A DNA stretch of 64,000 nt from Mangrovibacter phragmitis (GTDB lineage: Bacteria > Pseudomonadota > Gammaproteobacteria > Enterobacterales > Enterobacteriaceae): NCBI RefSeq assembly GCF_001655675.1, contig NZ_LYRP01000043.1:62001-126000 (forward strand), in the 5' to 3' direction. Positions within the stretch are counted from its first letter, which is position 1. Each line of letters opens with the position of its first letter. Positions 17,270 through 26,694 of this stretch are shown here, piece by piece. A program made the translations under genes and the position numbers. The notes under the pieces are model-generated. The model made no database searches. It had not been told where the DNA came from and saw only the letters and a list, made by a program, of their open reading frames with translations.

Positions 17270-18403
17270 GTGAACGATGTCATTCCCCGCCCACAAGCGA
17301 AGAGTAGTAAGGCGTTAACGCCATTACTGGAAATTCGGAATCTGACAAAATCCTTCGATGGCCAGCACGCTGTCGATGATGTCAGTTTGACTATCTACAA
17401 AGGTGAAATTTTTGCACTGCTTGGGGCTTCAGGCTGTGGGAAATCCACGCTGCTGCGTATGCTGGCTGGGTTTGAGCAACCAACAGCCGGGCAAATTATG
17501 CTTGATGGTGTCGACCTGGCCCATGTGCCCCCTTACCAGCGCCCTATTAATATGATGTTCCAGTCTTATGCTCTGTTCCCGCATATGACGGTGGAGCAGA
17601 ACATTGCGTTTGGCCTCAAACAGGACAAGTTACCCAGAGCGGAAATTACCAGCCGGGTGGAAGAGATGTTGAGCCTGGTGCACATGCAGGAGTTCGCCAA
17701 ACGTAAACCACACCAGTTATCCGGTGGGCAGCGTCAGCGTGTTGCGCTGGCACGGAGCCTGGCGAAACGCCCTAAATTATTATTGCTCGATGAACCAATG
17801 GGGGCCTTGGATAAAAAACTGCGTGACCGTATGCAACTGGAGGTGGTGGATATTCTGGAACGTGTTGGCGTGACCTGTGTGATGGTAACCCACGACCAGG
17901 AAGAAGCGATGACTATGGCCGGTCGTATTGCCATTATGAACCGTGGCAAGTTTGTTCAAATTGGCGAACCAGAAGAGATTTATGAACACCCGACCACAAG
18001 ATATAGCGCGGAATTTATTGGTTCTGTGAATGTATTTGAGGGCATCCTGAAAGAAAGCCAGGAAGACGGCCTGGTTATCGATTCTCCAGGGTTGCGCCAT
18101 CCGTTGAAAGTGGACCCGGATGCTTCTGTTGTAGAAGGCGTGCCCGTCTGGGTGGCTCTGCGCCCGGAAAAAATTACCTTGTGTGAAGACCCGCCAGCGG
18201 AGGGTTTTAACTTTGCGGTAGGGGAAGTCGCGCACATTGCTTACCTGGGGGACCTCTCTATTTACCATGTGCGTTTAAGCAGTGGGCAGATGATTAGTGC
18301 CCAGCTACAAAATGAGCACAGGTACCGGAAAGGAATGCCTACCTGGGGCGATGAAGTAAAGCTTTGCTGGGATGCGGATAGCTGTGTCGTCTTGACCGTT
18401 TAG
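17270..18403 (+). CDS. potG: PotG, putrescine ABC transporter ATPase (GTG start)
   Basis: 377-residue ATPase of the putrescine importer. Walker A is GASGCGKST, the ABC signature LSGGQRQR and Walker B LLLLDEP, with the switch His in VMVTHDQEEAM. The C-terminal TOBE-type domain covers about residues 290-377. I start at GTG 17270, where homology (NDVIPRPQAK) begins and the length equals the E. coli protein; the frame to 17231 adds 13 unmatched residues. Ten bases separate it from potH. Confidence 0.95.
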   Translation: MNDVIPRPQAKSSKALTPLLEIRNLTKSFDGQHAVDDVSLTIYKGEIFALLGASGCGKSTLLRMLAGFEQPTAGQIMLDGVDLAHVPPYQRPINMMFQSYALFPHMTVEQNIAFGLKQDKLPRAEITSRVEEMLSLVHMQEFAKRKPHQLSGGQRQRVALARSLAKRPKLLLLDEPMGALDKKLRDRMQLEVVDILERVGVTCVMVTHDQEEAMTMAGRIAIMNRGKFVQIGEPEEIYEHPTTRYSAEFIGSVNVFEGILKESQEDGLVIDSPGLRHPLKVDPDASVVEGVPVWVALRPEKITLCEDPPAEGFNFAVGEVAHIAYLGDLSIYHVRLSSGQMISAQLQNEHRYRKGMPTWGDEVKLCWDADSCVVLTV

Positions 18404-18413
18404 GAGTTGTACT

Positions 18414-19382
18414 ATGAGTAGCTATACTGAGCCCACATCAACATCCTCGGGTCGCTCCCAAACACCCCCCGGTCCATTACGCCGCTGGTTAGGAAGGGTG
18501 CAAATGTCCCATGGACGCAAACTGGTTATTGCCTTACCTTATCTGTGGCTGTGCCTGTTGTTCATGTTGCCATTTTTAATTGTTTTCAAAATAAGTCTTG
18601 CCGATATGGCTCGCGCCATACCGCCTTATACTGACCTGGTCAGTTGGGCAGACCAGCAGCTTTCGGTATCGATTAATCTTGGTAACTTCCTGCAGTTAAC
18701 TGATGATCCACTGTATTACGAAGCCTATCTGCAATCGTTACAGGTTGCGGCGGTTTCAACAATCTGCTGCTTACTGTTGGGTTACCCGCTCGCCTGGGCC
18801 GTGGCACACAGCAAAACGTCTACCCGTAATATTTTGCTGTTGTTGGTCATCTTACCTTCCTGGACATCATTTCTTATTCGTGTTTATGCATGGATGGGAA
18901 TTTTGAAAGAAAACGGGGTATTGAATAACGTGCTGTTGTGGTTGGGGGTGATTGACCACCCGCTGACTATTTTGCACACCAACCTTGCGGTGTATATCGG
19001 AATTGTTTATGCCTATTTGCCCTTTATGGTGCTGCCTGTTTATACCGCGCTGACGCGAATGGATTACTCCCTGGTTGAGGCTTCACTGGATCTTGGCGCA
19101 AAACCGTTGAAAACCTTTTTCAGCGTGGTGGTTCCGCTGACCAAAGGCGGCATTATTGCCGGTTCCATGCTGGTGTTTATTCCGGCTGTTGGGGAGTTTG
19201 TTATCCCTGAACTTCTGGGTGGCCCGGACAGCATTATGATTGGCCGTGTCCTGTGGCAGGAGTTTTTCAATAACCGCGACTGGCCTGTTGCTTCTGCTGT
19301 CGCGATTACAATGCTGGTGGTATTGATAGTCCCCATTATGTGGTTCCACAAATATCAGAACAAAGGCATGGGAGGACATTAA
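18414..19382 (+). CDS. potH: PotH, putrescine ABC transporter permease
   Basis: 322-residue inner-membrane permease with about six helices. The cytoplasmic coupling motif EASLDLGAKPLKTFFSVVVPLTKGG contacts PotG. A polar N-terminal extension (STSSGRSQTPPG) is poorly conserved, while the rest (ISLADMARAIPPYTDL, LPSWTSFLIRVYAWMGIL) is close to E. coli PotH. AGGAG precedes the ATG. Its stop overlaps the potI start (TAATG). Confidence 0.95.
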   Translation: MSSYTEPTSTSSGRSQTPPGPLRRWLGRVQMSHGRKLVIALPYLWLCLLFMLPFLIVFKISLADMARAIPPYTDLVSWADQQLSVSINLGNFLQLTDDPLYYEAYLQSLQVAAVSTICCLLLGYPLAWAVAHSKTSTRNILLLLVILPSWTSFLIRVYAWMGILKENGVLNNVLLWLGVIDHPLTILHTNLAVYIGIVYAYLPFMVLPVYTALTRMDYSLVEASLDLGAKPLKTFFSVVVPLTKGGIIAGSMLVFIPAVGEFVIPELLGGPDSIMIGRVLWQEFFNNRDWPVASAVAITMLVVLIVPIMWFHKYQNKGMGGH

Positions 19383-20227
19383 TGAATACGTTACCTGTCG
19401 TACGTTCTCCATGGCGTATTTTTATCCTGGTCGTCGGGTTTACCTTCCTGTATGCCCCGATGCTGATGCTGGTCATTTACTCATTTAACAGTTCGCAACT
19501 CGTGACTGTCTGGGCAGGCTGGTCCACGAAATGGTATGGCGAAGTGTTTCGTGACACTGCCATGATGAATGCCGTTGGGTTGAGTTTGTCCATTGCTGCG
19601 TTATCCGCCACAATGGCCGTCGTGTTGGGAACGATTGCCGCTGTGGTGATGGTGCGTTTTGGTCGTTTTCGTGGCTCAAATGGCTTTGCGTTTATGCTCA
19701 CCGCACCACTGGTCATGCCGGATGTGATTACCGGGTTGTCACTACTGTTGCTGTTTGTGGCAATGGGTAGTTCACTGGGCTGGCCGGGCGAACGTGGCAT
19801 GATGACCATCTGGCTGGCACATGTAACATTCTGTACCGCATATGTCTCAGTGGTGATAAGTTCGCGTTTGCGTGAACTGGATCAGTCCATTGAAGAAGCG
19901 GCCATGGACCTGGGAGCCACGCCACTCAAAGTCTTCTTTGTGATAACTGTCCCCATGATTTCACCCGCCATCATTTCTGGCTGGTTGCTGGCCTTCACGC
20001 TGTCACTGGATGATCTGGTGATTGCCAGCTTTGTTTCCGGGCCTGGTGCTACCACACTGCCGATGCTGGTGTTCTCCAGTGTTCGTATGGGAGTTAACCC
20101 GGAAATCAATGCTCTGGCATCAATTATTCTCGGTGTTGTGGGGGTTATTGGCCTGATTGCATGGTGGTTTATGGCAAGGGCTGAAAAACAACGTATGCGT
20201 GATATCCAGCGTGCAAGGCAGCACTGA
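19382..20227 (+). CDS. potI: PotI, putrescine ABC transporter permease
   Basis: 281-residue second permease of the putrescine importer, six predicted helices, with the coupling motif EEAAMDLGATPLKVFFVITVPM. The start at 19382 (MNTLPVVRSPW) overlaps the potH stop by one base, giving the E. coli length; an upstream in-frame GTG/ATG-type start at 19340 lies inside potH and lacks homology. GGGAGGAC provides the RBS within potH. Last gene of the potFGHI operon; ybjO follows after 67 bases. Confidence 0.95.
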   Translation: MNTLPVVRSPWRIFILVVGFTFLYAPMLMLVIYSFNSSQLVTVWAGWSTKWYGEVFRDTAMMNAVGLSLSIAALSATMAVVLGTIAAVVMVRFGRFRGSNGFAFMLTAPLVMPDVITGLSLLLLFVAMGSSLGWPGERGMMTIWLAHVTFCTAYVSVVISSRLRELDQSIEEAAMDLGATPLKVFFVITVPMISPAIISGWLLAFTLSLDDLVIASFVSGPGATTLPMLVFSSVRMGVNPEINALASIILGVVGVIGLIAWWFMARAEKQRMRDIQRARQH

Positions 20228-20294
20228 AAGACCTAAAATCAGTGGGATAGAGGCGTGCTGTTACAACAGCATGTACTGACAAGGGAACGAGGTT

Positions 20295-20768
20295 GTGGAT
20301 ATTTTGAGCAAATACCCCGCTGGTCAGGCAAAACTGAATGTGCCCACACTGGTTTATATTGCCGCGATTGGCATTATCACCACCCGGTGTCTGGATGTCC
20401 TGATGCTGTTTAACACACTGGGTGTCCAGGGAAGTATTGATTTCATACAGCGCAGCGTCCAGACCTGGGCGCTGACGCTGATTTTCTTTGCCAGCCTGGT
20501 CTTGCTCTTTATTGAAATACGCTGCGCTTTCGTTATCTTGCGTGGGCGCAATTGGGGGCGCTGGGTTTTTTTGGCAACTCAGATAATCTCTTCTGTGTAT
20601 TTGTGGTGCGCCTCACTGGGGTGGGGATACCCTGAGTTATTCAGCATTCCAGGTGAAAGCAAAAGTGCCATTCTGCATGGGTTGTTTATGCAAAAACTAC
20701 CCGATTTGTTGGTTCTGGCACTGCTGTTTGTGCCGCTGCGTAGCCGGCGTTTTTTTCGGGTTCACTAA
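20295..20768 (+). CDS. ybjO: YbjO, inner-membrane protein (DUF2593)
   Basis: 157-residue membrane protein with about four helices, orthologue of E. coli YbjO; function unknown. Conserved blocks are RSVQTWALTLIFFASLVLLFIEIRCAF and GWGYPELFSIPGESKSAILH. The start codon is GTG (20295) after AAGGGAACGAGG. It lies between potI and rlmC on the same strand, as in E. coli. Confidence 0.88.
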   Translation: MDILSKYPAGQAKLNVPTLVYIAAIGIITTRCLDVLMLFNTLGVQGSIDFIQRSVQTWALTLIFFASLVLLFIEIRCAFVILRGRNWGRWVFLATQIISSVYLWCASLGWGYPELFSIPGESKSAILHGLFMQKLPDLLVLALLFVPLRSRRFFRVH

Positions 20769-20827
20769 GCAGCAGGTAGCCTCATGACGTGGTAGAATCC
20801 CGTTCCGCTTTTTTCCAGGGTTTTTTT

Positions 20828-21952
20828 ATGCAGTGCGAACTCTATGCTGAAGGGCATTGCCACTCCTGCCAGTGGCTGATGCTTCCGCTTGCTCAACAAC
20901 TTGAAAAGAAAATGGCGCATTTGCGCGCGCTGCTCACTGCTATGCCGGTTGGTCAGTGGTGTCAGCCGGTCAGTGGTGCTGAGCAGGCGTTTCGCAATAA
21001 AGCCAAAATGGTGGTGAGTGGCAGCGTTGAACGCCCCATTCTTGGGGTTCGTAACCGTGATGGCAGTGTGGCTGACCTGGCGGATTGTCCGCTGTACCCG
21101 GCTACTTTTGCCGGGGTTTTTGCGGTTATTAAACCGTTTATTGCCCGGGTTGGCCTCACGCCCTATAACGTTGAACGGCAACGAGGCGAGCTGAAATATG
21201 TGCTACTGACACAAAGCCAGCATGATGGCAGCCTGATGCTGCGTTTCGTGTTGCGCTCTGCGGCTAAAATTGCCCGCCTGAAACAGGAACTGCCCTGGCT
21301 GCAGGAACAGGTCCCCCAGTTACGTGTGATTACAGCTAACATTCAGCCGGTACATATGGCCATTATGGAAGGGGAAGAAGAAATTCTGTTAACCCCGGAA
21401 ACCGCTTTGCGTGAAGTCTTTAATGGAGTGCCATTGTGGATCCGCCCGCAAAGTTTTTTCCAGACTAACCCACAGGTTGCCAGTGCATTGTATGCCACCG
21501 CCCGTGACTGGGTGCGCGGCTTACCTGTACAACATATGTGGGACTTGTTTTGTGGTGTGGGTGGGTTTGGTCTGCACTGCGCTACGCCACAAATGCACCT
21601 GACCGGAATAGAAATCGCCCCGGAAGCAATAGCCTGTGCACAGCAGTCAGCACAAGAATTGGGACTCAAGTACGTCGATTTCCGGGCGCTGGATTCTACC
21701 GCCTGGGCCACAGGACAGCAGGCGGTACCGGATCTTGTGCTGGTTAACCCCCCAAGGCGCGGAATTGGCCCTGAACTGTGCCGTTTTTTAACTGATATGG
21801 CTCCGGGTTTTATTGTCTATTCCAGTTGTAACGCGGTCACCATGGCCGAAGATATTCGCCGCCTTGCTGGCTACAGTATTGAACAGGTTCAGTTATTTGA
21901 TATGTTCCCGCATACAGCACATTATGAAGTTCTGGCATTGCTACGCCGCTGA
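20828..21952 (+). CDS. rlmC: RlmC, 23S rRNA m5U747 methyltransferase
   Basis: 374-residue RNA methyltransferase that makes 5-methyluridine 747 in 23S rRNA. It has the iron-sulfur cysteines C3, C11, C14 and the later one in [10 protein letters not shown]. The AdoMet site is [12 protein letters not shown], the base-handling motif [14 protein letters not shown], and the catalytic cysteine lies in YSSCNAVTM. Start ATG 20828 ([11 protein letters not shown]) is chosen by homology; an in-frame GTG at 20789 is upstream. The gene is followed by a strong bidirectional terminator shared with artJ. Confidence 0.95.
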   Translation: MQCELYAEGHCHSCQWLMLPLAQQLEKKMAHLRALLTAMPVGQWCQPVSGAEQAFRNKAKMVVSGSVERPILGVRNRDGSVADLADCPLYPATFAGVFAVIKPFIARVGLTPYNVERQRGELKYVLLTQSQHDGSLMLRFVLRSAAKIARLKQELPWLQEQVPQLRVITANIQPVHMAIMEGEEEILLTPETALREVFNGVPLWIRPQSFFQTNPQVASALYATARDWVRGLPVQHMWDLFCGVGGFGLHCATPQMHLTGIEIAPEAIACAQQSAQELGLKYVDFRALDSTAWATGQQAVPDLVLVNPPRRGIGPELCRFLTDMAPGFIVYSSCNAVTMAEDIRRLAGYSIEQVQLFDMFPHTAHYEVLALLRR

Positions 21953-21970
21953 AGGTCTGTGCGGGAAATA

Positions 21971-22003
21971 AAAAACCGCTGCACATAAGTAACAGCGGTT
22001 TTT
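21971..22003. terminator. Bidirectional terminator between rlmC and artJ
   Basis: AAAAACCGCTG (21971-21981) and CAGCGGTTTTT (21993-22003) form a perfect 11-bp stem with T-runs on both strands, located between convergent genes. Confidence 0.88.
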
Positions 22004-22020
22004 CTTGTGCTGCTACCGGT

Positions 22021-22749
22021 TTATTGCGGGAACCATTTATTACTGATTTTTTGGTAAGTCCCGTCTGCTTTTATGGCGTCCAGTGCTGTATTCAGTTGTT
22101 GCAGCAGAGCCGTGTTTTGCGGGCGAACGGCAATACCTAAGCCGGTGCCAAAATATTGTGGATCAGTGACATGCTGGCCTACTGTTGCCAGTTCCGGGTT
22201 TGATTTCAGCCACTCATTTACCACCGCTGTATCACCAAAGACACCATCCAGGCGGCCATTTTTCAGGTCAATGATGGCATTCTGGTAACTGTCATAAGCC
22301 ACGGTTTTAATCTCAGGGTGTTTTTCCTGCAGATATTTCTGGTGAGTAGTCCCGTTTTCCATGCCAATCCGTTTGCCTTTTAAGTCTGCAAAGCTGGTGA
22401 ACTGGCCTTTTTTGGCAATCACTACAGCAGAGTTAGCGTAATACGGCTGGGTAAATGTGACTTGTTTACTGCGTTCCGGCGTGATGTCCATGCCGGAGAT
22501 AACCGCATCAAACTTACGGAACTTAAGTGACGGGATAAGGCTGTCGAATGCCTGGTTGGTAAAGGTGCAGTCTGCCGCCATTTTTTGGCATAAAGCGTTG
22601 GCCAGGTCGATATCAAAACCAACAATATGGTTATTGGCATCTAAGGATTCAAAAGGAGGGTAGGTGGCAGAAAGCCCAAAGTTAATTTTTTCTGCTGCGC
22701 TAACCTGGAAAGCACTGGCCATCATGGCAACCAATAACCATTTTTTCAT
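22021..22749 (-). CDS. artJ: ArtJ, L-arginine-binding periplasmic protein
   Basis: 242-residue periplasmic solute-binding protein with a signal peptide (residues 1-19, cut after VSA). Amino-acid-binding motifs are INFGLSATYPPFES, GFDIDLANALC, and FGDTAVVNEW. E. coli ArtJ binds arginine with high specificity and delivers it to the ArtQM-ArtP importer. It is a separate transcription unit with a tandem ArgR box upstream, which fits its arginine repression in E. coli. About 60-70% similar to ArtI encoded nearby, indicating a duplication. Confidence 0.95.
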   Translation of the reverse strand: MKKWLLVAMMASAFQVSAAEKINFGLSATYPPFESLDANNHIVGFDIDLANALCQKMAADCTFTNQAFDSLIPSLKFRKFDAVISGMDITPERSKQVTFTQPYYANSAVVIAKKGQFTSFADLKGKRIGMENGTTHQKYLQEKHPEIKTVAYDSYQNAIIDLKNGRLDGVFGDTAVVNEWLKSNPELATVGQHVTDPQYFGTGLGIAVRPQNTALLQQLNTALDAIKADGTYQKISNKWFPQ

Positions 22750-22810
22750 TGTGTGTTGCTCCTGTCTGTCATTGTTTTTTTATGTTCGTGATAGCGGGAG
22801 TATTATCCAT

Positions 22811-22849
22811 AATGAATTTATATGCAATTAAAATGTATAATTAGTTATT
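22811..22849. promoter_or_regulatory. Tandem ArgR (ARG) boxes of artJ
   Basis: Two 18-bp imperfect palindromes: 22811-22828 (core TGAAT-TTAT-ATGCA) and 22832-22849 (core TGTAT-AATT-AGTTA). They are separated by 3 bases, so repeating units are exactly 21 bp apart, the spacing of arginine repressor double operators. They lie 62-100 bases upstream of artJ. Confidence 0.75.
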
Positions 22850-22861
22850 TTTATGGGTAAG

Positions 22862-22888
22862 AAAAAGGCGACTCTGAGCCGCCTTTTT
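22862..22888 (-). terminator. Terminator of the artPIQM operon
   Basis: On the minus strand AAAAAGGCG (rev. of 22880-22888) pairs with CGCCTTTTT (rev. of 22862-22870), ending in a T-run 24 bases past the artM stop. Confidence 0.8.
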
Positions 22889-22911
22889 CTCTGACTGAAA
22901 ATATCCAAAAC

Positions 22912-23580
22912 TTAATTACGGCGTTCGAAAGCCAGCGCGCGGCGTTCGATTACACGCATCAGTAATGTAAGAATACCATTTACTATCAAATAGATGACTC
23001 CGGCTGCACCAAACACCATGACATCATAGGTGCGGCCATACAACAGTTGGCCATAGCCCATTACTTCCATCAGTGTGATGGTATAAGCAAGTGAAGTGCT
23101 TTTGAATACCAGAACCACTTCGTTGGAATACGAAGACAAGGCGCGTTTGAAGGCGAATGGCAACAGAATTGCCAACTGGTCTTTACGGCTCATACCCAGT
23201 GACTGGCAGGATTGCCACTGCCCGGCAGGGATTGCGCGAATTGCACCATAAAATAGCTGCGTGGTGTAGGCCGCACTGTTAAGTGACAATGCCAGCATGG
23301 CGCATAGCCACGGCTCGGACAGTAAATGCCATAACACCGGGTAGTTTTGCAGTGAAGGAAACTGGCCTGGTCCGTAGTAGATAAGAAAGATCTGCACCAG
23401 CAAAGGTGTACCGGTAAACAACGTGATATAGCCACGTACCAGCAGTGACGCAATCGGCGTTTTCAGCGTTAAAATAACCGTGAAAACCAGCGACAGAGCG
23501 AGAGCCAGAATAATTGAAGCAGCAGTCAGAGTCAGACTGGTGTGCAGGCCTTTTAATAACTCAGGTAAATAAGCAAGCAT
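22912..23580 (-). CDS. artM: ArtM, arginine ABC transporter permease
   Basis: 222-residue inner-membrane permease with about five helices and the HisM-type coupling region AIRAIPAGQWQSCQSLGMSR. FTGTPLLVQIFLIYYG is typical of polar amino acid permeases. It pairs with ArtQ to form the arginine channel. The ATG overlaps the artQ stop by one base (TAATG). Length is identical to E. coli ArtM. Confidence 0.95.
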   Translation of the reverse strand: MLAYLPELLKGLHTSLTLTAASIILALALSLVFTVILTLKTPIASLLVRGYITLFTGTPLLVQIFLIYYGPGQFPSLQNYPVLWHLLSEPWLCAMLALSLNSAAYTTQLFYGAIRAIPAGQWQSCQSLGMSRKDQLAILLPFAFKRALSSYSNEVVLVFKSTSLAYTITLMEVMGYGQLLYGRTYDVMVFGAAGVIYLIVNGILTLLMRVIERRALAFERRN

Positions 23581-24296
23581 TATTCCGGCCTCCGCTCAAA
23601 ACGTGTCGCGCGCAGGTCAATACGCTTGAGAACATACTGGCTTATCAGTGTGATGACCAGGTAGATAGCGGCCGCAATAATGTACCAGGTGAAAGGCTCC
23701 TGAGTGCGCGTGGCAATACTACGGGTTTGCAACATCAGGTCGTTAACACTTATCAGTGAAACTAAAGCCGTGTCTTTAAGCAGAACCAGCCACTGGTTGC
23801 CTAAACCGGGAAGGGCATGGCGCCACATTTGCGGCATTACAATGCGGAAAAAGATGGCCGCTTTGCTCAGCCCCAGCGCCTGGCCCGATTCACGCTGGCC
23901 TTCTGGCACGGCTTTCAGTGCGCCACGTAACGTTTGTGAGGCGTAAGCCGCATACAACAACGACAGGGCAATGACCCCACACAGGAACGGGCTGACATCA
24001 AAGTTCTCAATCTGCACCTGAATATGGAGTTGGGTTAATCCAAGCGGCAGGGTAAAACCATCTGAGAGCGTCAGTAACAGTTGGGAAGCGCCGAAATAGA
24101 CAAACAACACCACCAGAATTTCCGGCAGGCCACGCAACAAAGTGACTAATCCGGACGCCAGCCACGAAACAGCACGCAGGCGTGATGACTCAAGCACTGC
24201 AAACAGCATCGCCAGAGCAAGGCCAACAACCAGTGCACAAACGGCAAGGCCGACGGTCATCCCGGCGGCGCTTGCTAAAGGAAACATTTCGTTCAT
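23580..24296 (-). CDS. artQ: ArtQ, arginine ABC transporter permease
   Basis: 238-residue inner-membrane permease of the arginine importer, with about five helices. It shows the family [17 protein letters not shown] stretch and the coupling motif [20 protein letters not shown]. It follows artI by 8 bases and overlaps artM, consistent with a single artPIQM message. Confidence 0.95.
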   Translation of the reverse strand: MNEMFPLASAAGMTVGLAVCALVVGLALAMLFAVLESSRLRAVSWLASGLVTLLRGLPEILVVLFVYFGASQLLLTLSDGFTLPLGLTQLHIQVQIENFDVSPFLCGVIALSLLYAAYASQTLRGALKAVPEGQRESGQALGLSKAAIFFRIVMPQMWRHALPGLGNQWLVLLKDTALVSLISVNDLMLQTRSIATRTQEPFTWYIIAAAIYLVITLISQYVLKRIDLRATRFERRPE

Positions 24297-24304
24297 TCAG
24301 TTGA

Positions 24305-25036
24305 TTACTTCTGGAACCATTTGTTGTAGATGGCGGTGTATGTTCCGTCAGCTTTTACTTTGTCCAGCGCGGCGTTGAATTTCTGTTGCAACTCGGTATT
24401 ACCCATACGAACAGCAATTCCCAGGCCTGTGCCAAAGTAGTCTTTATCTGTCACTTTATCGCCCACCGCTGCAAGTTTCGGGTCTGCTTTCAGCCATTCG
24501 GTGACGACTGCAGTATCACCGAATACTGCGTCAATCCGGCCATTTTGTAGATCCAGTTTAGCGTTCTGGTAGCTGTCGTAAGGTACAACCGTGATTTCCG
24601 GATGTTTATCCAAAATAAATTTCTGATGCGTGGTACCGTTCTGCACACCCACTTTTTTGCCTTTCAGTTCAGCAATTGTGGTGTATTTACCTTTCTGGCC
24701 AACAAACAGTGCAGAGTTGTCGTAATAAGGTTTGGTGAACAGCACCTGTTTTTCACGTTCAGGAGTAATATCCATCCCGGCCATCACTGCATCAAAACGG
24801 CGGAATTTCAGGCTGGGGATCAGGCTGTCAAATGCCTGGTTGGTAAATGTACAGGTTGCATCAATTTGTTTGCACAATGCATTAGCCAGATCAACATCGA
24901 AACCAACGATTTTGTTGCTGGCATCCATAGACTCAAACGGAGGGTAGGAGGCTTCTGTTGCAAAACGGATTGTCTGTGCTGCAGTTGCAGAAAGGCTCAG
25001 GCTGGCAAGCAGCGTGGCAATAATTACTTTTTTCAT
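24305..25036 (-). CDS. artI: ArtI, periplasmic arginine/ornithine-type binding protein
   Basis: 243-residue periplasmic binding protein with a signal peptide (residues 1-19, cut after ATA). Motifs IRFATEASYPPFES, GFDVDLANALC, and QNGTTHQKF match E. coli ArtI. The ligand in E. coli is not firmly settled. I start at ATG 25036 (MKKVIIATLL), as in E. coli; the open frame to 25156 overlaps artP and lacks homology. Nineteen bases separate artP from artI. Confidence 0.95.
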   Translation of the reverse strand: MKKVIIATLLASLSLSATAAQTIRFATEASYPPFESMDASNKIVGFDVDLANALCKQIDATCTFTNQAFDSLIPSLKFRRFDAVMAGMDITPEREKQVLFTKPYYDNSALFVGQKGKYTTIAELKGKKVGVQNGTTHQKFILDKHPEITVVPYDSYQNAKLDLQNGRIDAVFGDTAVVTEWLKADPKLAAVGDKVTDKDYFGTGLGIAVRMGNTELQQKFNAALDKVKADGTYTAIYNKWFQK

Positions 25037-25055
25037 TGTCATTTCCCAAACAACA

Positions 25056-25784
25056 TCAGTGAGAGAGATACTGTTTAAACGCATCGGTTTGCGGCTCGCT
25101 AAAGCAGGACGCATCGCCTTGTTCAACAATGTGGCCATTTTCCATATACACAACACGGCTGGCCGTTTTACGTGCGACTTCCACTTCGTGGGTCACGATG
25201 ACCTGAGTGATCCCCGTTTCTGAAAGCTCACGAATAATACTGACTATCTGCGCTGTAATTTCCGGGTCTAGCGCGGCAGTCGGTTCGTCAAACAACAAAA
25301 CCTGTGGTTCCATCATGAGTGCCCTGGCAATGGCAACGCGCTGTTGCTGACCACCAGATAAATGTAATGGATAGCGGTCACTGTACGGGGTAAGGCGCAA
25401 GCGGTTAAGAAGCTTTTCCGCTCTGACGCGGGCTTCATCTTTACTCAGGCCTAACACCCGGCAGGGGGCTTCAATTAAGTTGTGCATCACAGACAGATGC
25501 GGCCACAAATTATATTGCTGAAACACCATACCCACATTCTGGCGTAACAGGCGAATTGCCATGTCACTGGGAGTCCTGGTGAAATTAAACTGGTTGCCTG
25601 CAATGTTCAGCGTCCCGGAACGTGGCATTTCCAGCAGGTTAAGTACCCGCAGCAGTGAACTTTTGCCTGCACCACTCGGGCCAAGCAGCACCAGCGTTTC
25701 GCCCTGAGGGCAATCCAGGGTGATATCGAACAGCGCCTGATGCGCGCCGTAGAAGCAATTAATGCTGTTTAGTTGAATACTCAT
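25056..25784 (-). CDS. artP: ArtP, arginine ABC transporter ATPase
   Basis: 242-residue ATP-binding subunit. Walker A is [10 protein letters not shown]-loop [11 protein letters not shown], signature LSGGQQQR, Walker B LLFDEPT, and H-loop [10 protein letters not shown]. First gene of artPIQM. The 226 bases upstream hold its promoter; I see only a degenerate ArgR-like tract there and do not call it. Confidence 0.96.
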   Translation of the reverse strand: MSIQLNSINCFYGAHQALFDITLDCPQGETLVLLGPSGAGKSSLLRVLNLLEMPRSGTLNIAGNQFNFTRTPSDMAIRLLRQNVGMVFQQYNLWPHLSVMHNLIEAPCRVLGLSKDEARVRAEKLLNRLRLTPYSDRYPLHLSGGQQQRVAIARALMMEPQVLLFDEPTAALDPEITAQIVSIIRELSETGITQVIVTHEVEVARKTASRVVYMENGHIVEQGDASCFSEPQTDAFKQYLSH

Positions 25785-26010
25785 GCGAAGCAGTCGAATA
25801 GCTATTGAGGCCGCAAATAGTAACGTTCACAGAATACTTATGCAATATTTATGGGTTAAAACTTAAATTCAACTGGGTAGTCTGGATAAATGTAGCATAA
25901 GATAGCGGGGTCAGGGGGAGGTGAGTATAAATGTCGGTCATTTAACAAAATGCCAGACTATTTATACGGTTTACTTTTCCTGACCCGCAGAGATTGGCCG
26001 CCGGCTACAG

Positions 26011-26502
26011 TTAGTGGCGTTCAAGTGACTGGCGAAGAGTTCCTGCGACCGCCGTGCTGGACGGAGTCAGGTAACGAACGTCATCCACTACCCAGCACTG
26101 GCCTTCACGCACCATCAGCACTTCGTCTTTACCTTCGTTTGTTCCTTGCTTAATAGTTACACGCAGTGGGATGTTTTGCGCATCACTATTGGGAATGGTT
26201 GAAGCGCTGGCAACACTTGCGCTGTCCGGGGCAGGAGTAAAACTGGAGAATTTAAGCGTACTGTTCTGCTGCTGTACCCGTTGCCACAGATTGTCGCTCA
26301 GGTAAGGGCGTAACCCGGCAATATCAGTTGCACTATGGTGATTTGCCCGATAATCGTAAAATTGCTGTGCGACGCTGTCCGGGCCGCCATCTGCACATGG
26401 ACCCACGCGAGTGCTGGTATCCTTAATGGCTGGGGTCACAGTGGTACAGGCGCTGAGAACCAGCGTACTGGCGAGAGAGATACCGGCCAATGTTTTACGC
26501 AT
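26011..26502 (-). CDS. ybjP: YbjP, outer-membrane-type lipoprotein (DUF3828)
   Basis: 163-residue lipoprotein: signal peptide with lipobox LVLSAC and lipidated Cys19. The start at 26502 (MRKTLAGISL) is chosen by homology and by AAGGAAATAAT upstream; a longer frame to 26541 adds 13 residues. The DUF3828-type body (AQQFYDYRANHH ... GQCWVVDDVRYL) matches E. coli YbjP, whose function is unknown; my recollection is that E. coli YbjP was recently tied to envelope efflux/TolC. Monocistronic, divergent from amiD. Confidence 0.88.
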   Translation of the reverse strand: MRKTLAGISLASTLVLSACTTVTPAIKDTSTRVGPCADGGPDSVAQQFYDYRANHHSATDIAGLRPYLSDNLWQRVQQQNSTLKFSSFTPAPDSASVASASTIPNSDAQNIPLRVTIKQGTNEGKDEVLMVREGQCWVVDDVRYLTPSSTAVAGTLRQSLERH

Positions 26503-26694
26503 TATTATTTCCTTATGTATTTTGAAAACGGATGTGAACAAATATAACTCTTACAGAGAATAGCTTGTTCCGTGTTATTCGGTTGGTGCAGTTGTGCTAA
26601 GAGCGTAAGATAGTTGTCCTTAACAGGATGTTTTTCCCCGGTATTCACTCCTTTTGGGGAAACAAAAGTGAACAATGGCAGGAATGATGCAGTC

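Noticed and set aside
25785-26010. ArgR boxes before artP
   Set aside because: Only degenerate AT-rich half-sites without correct spacing.
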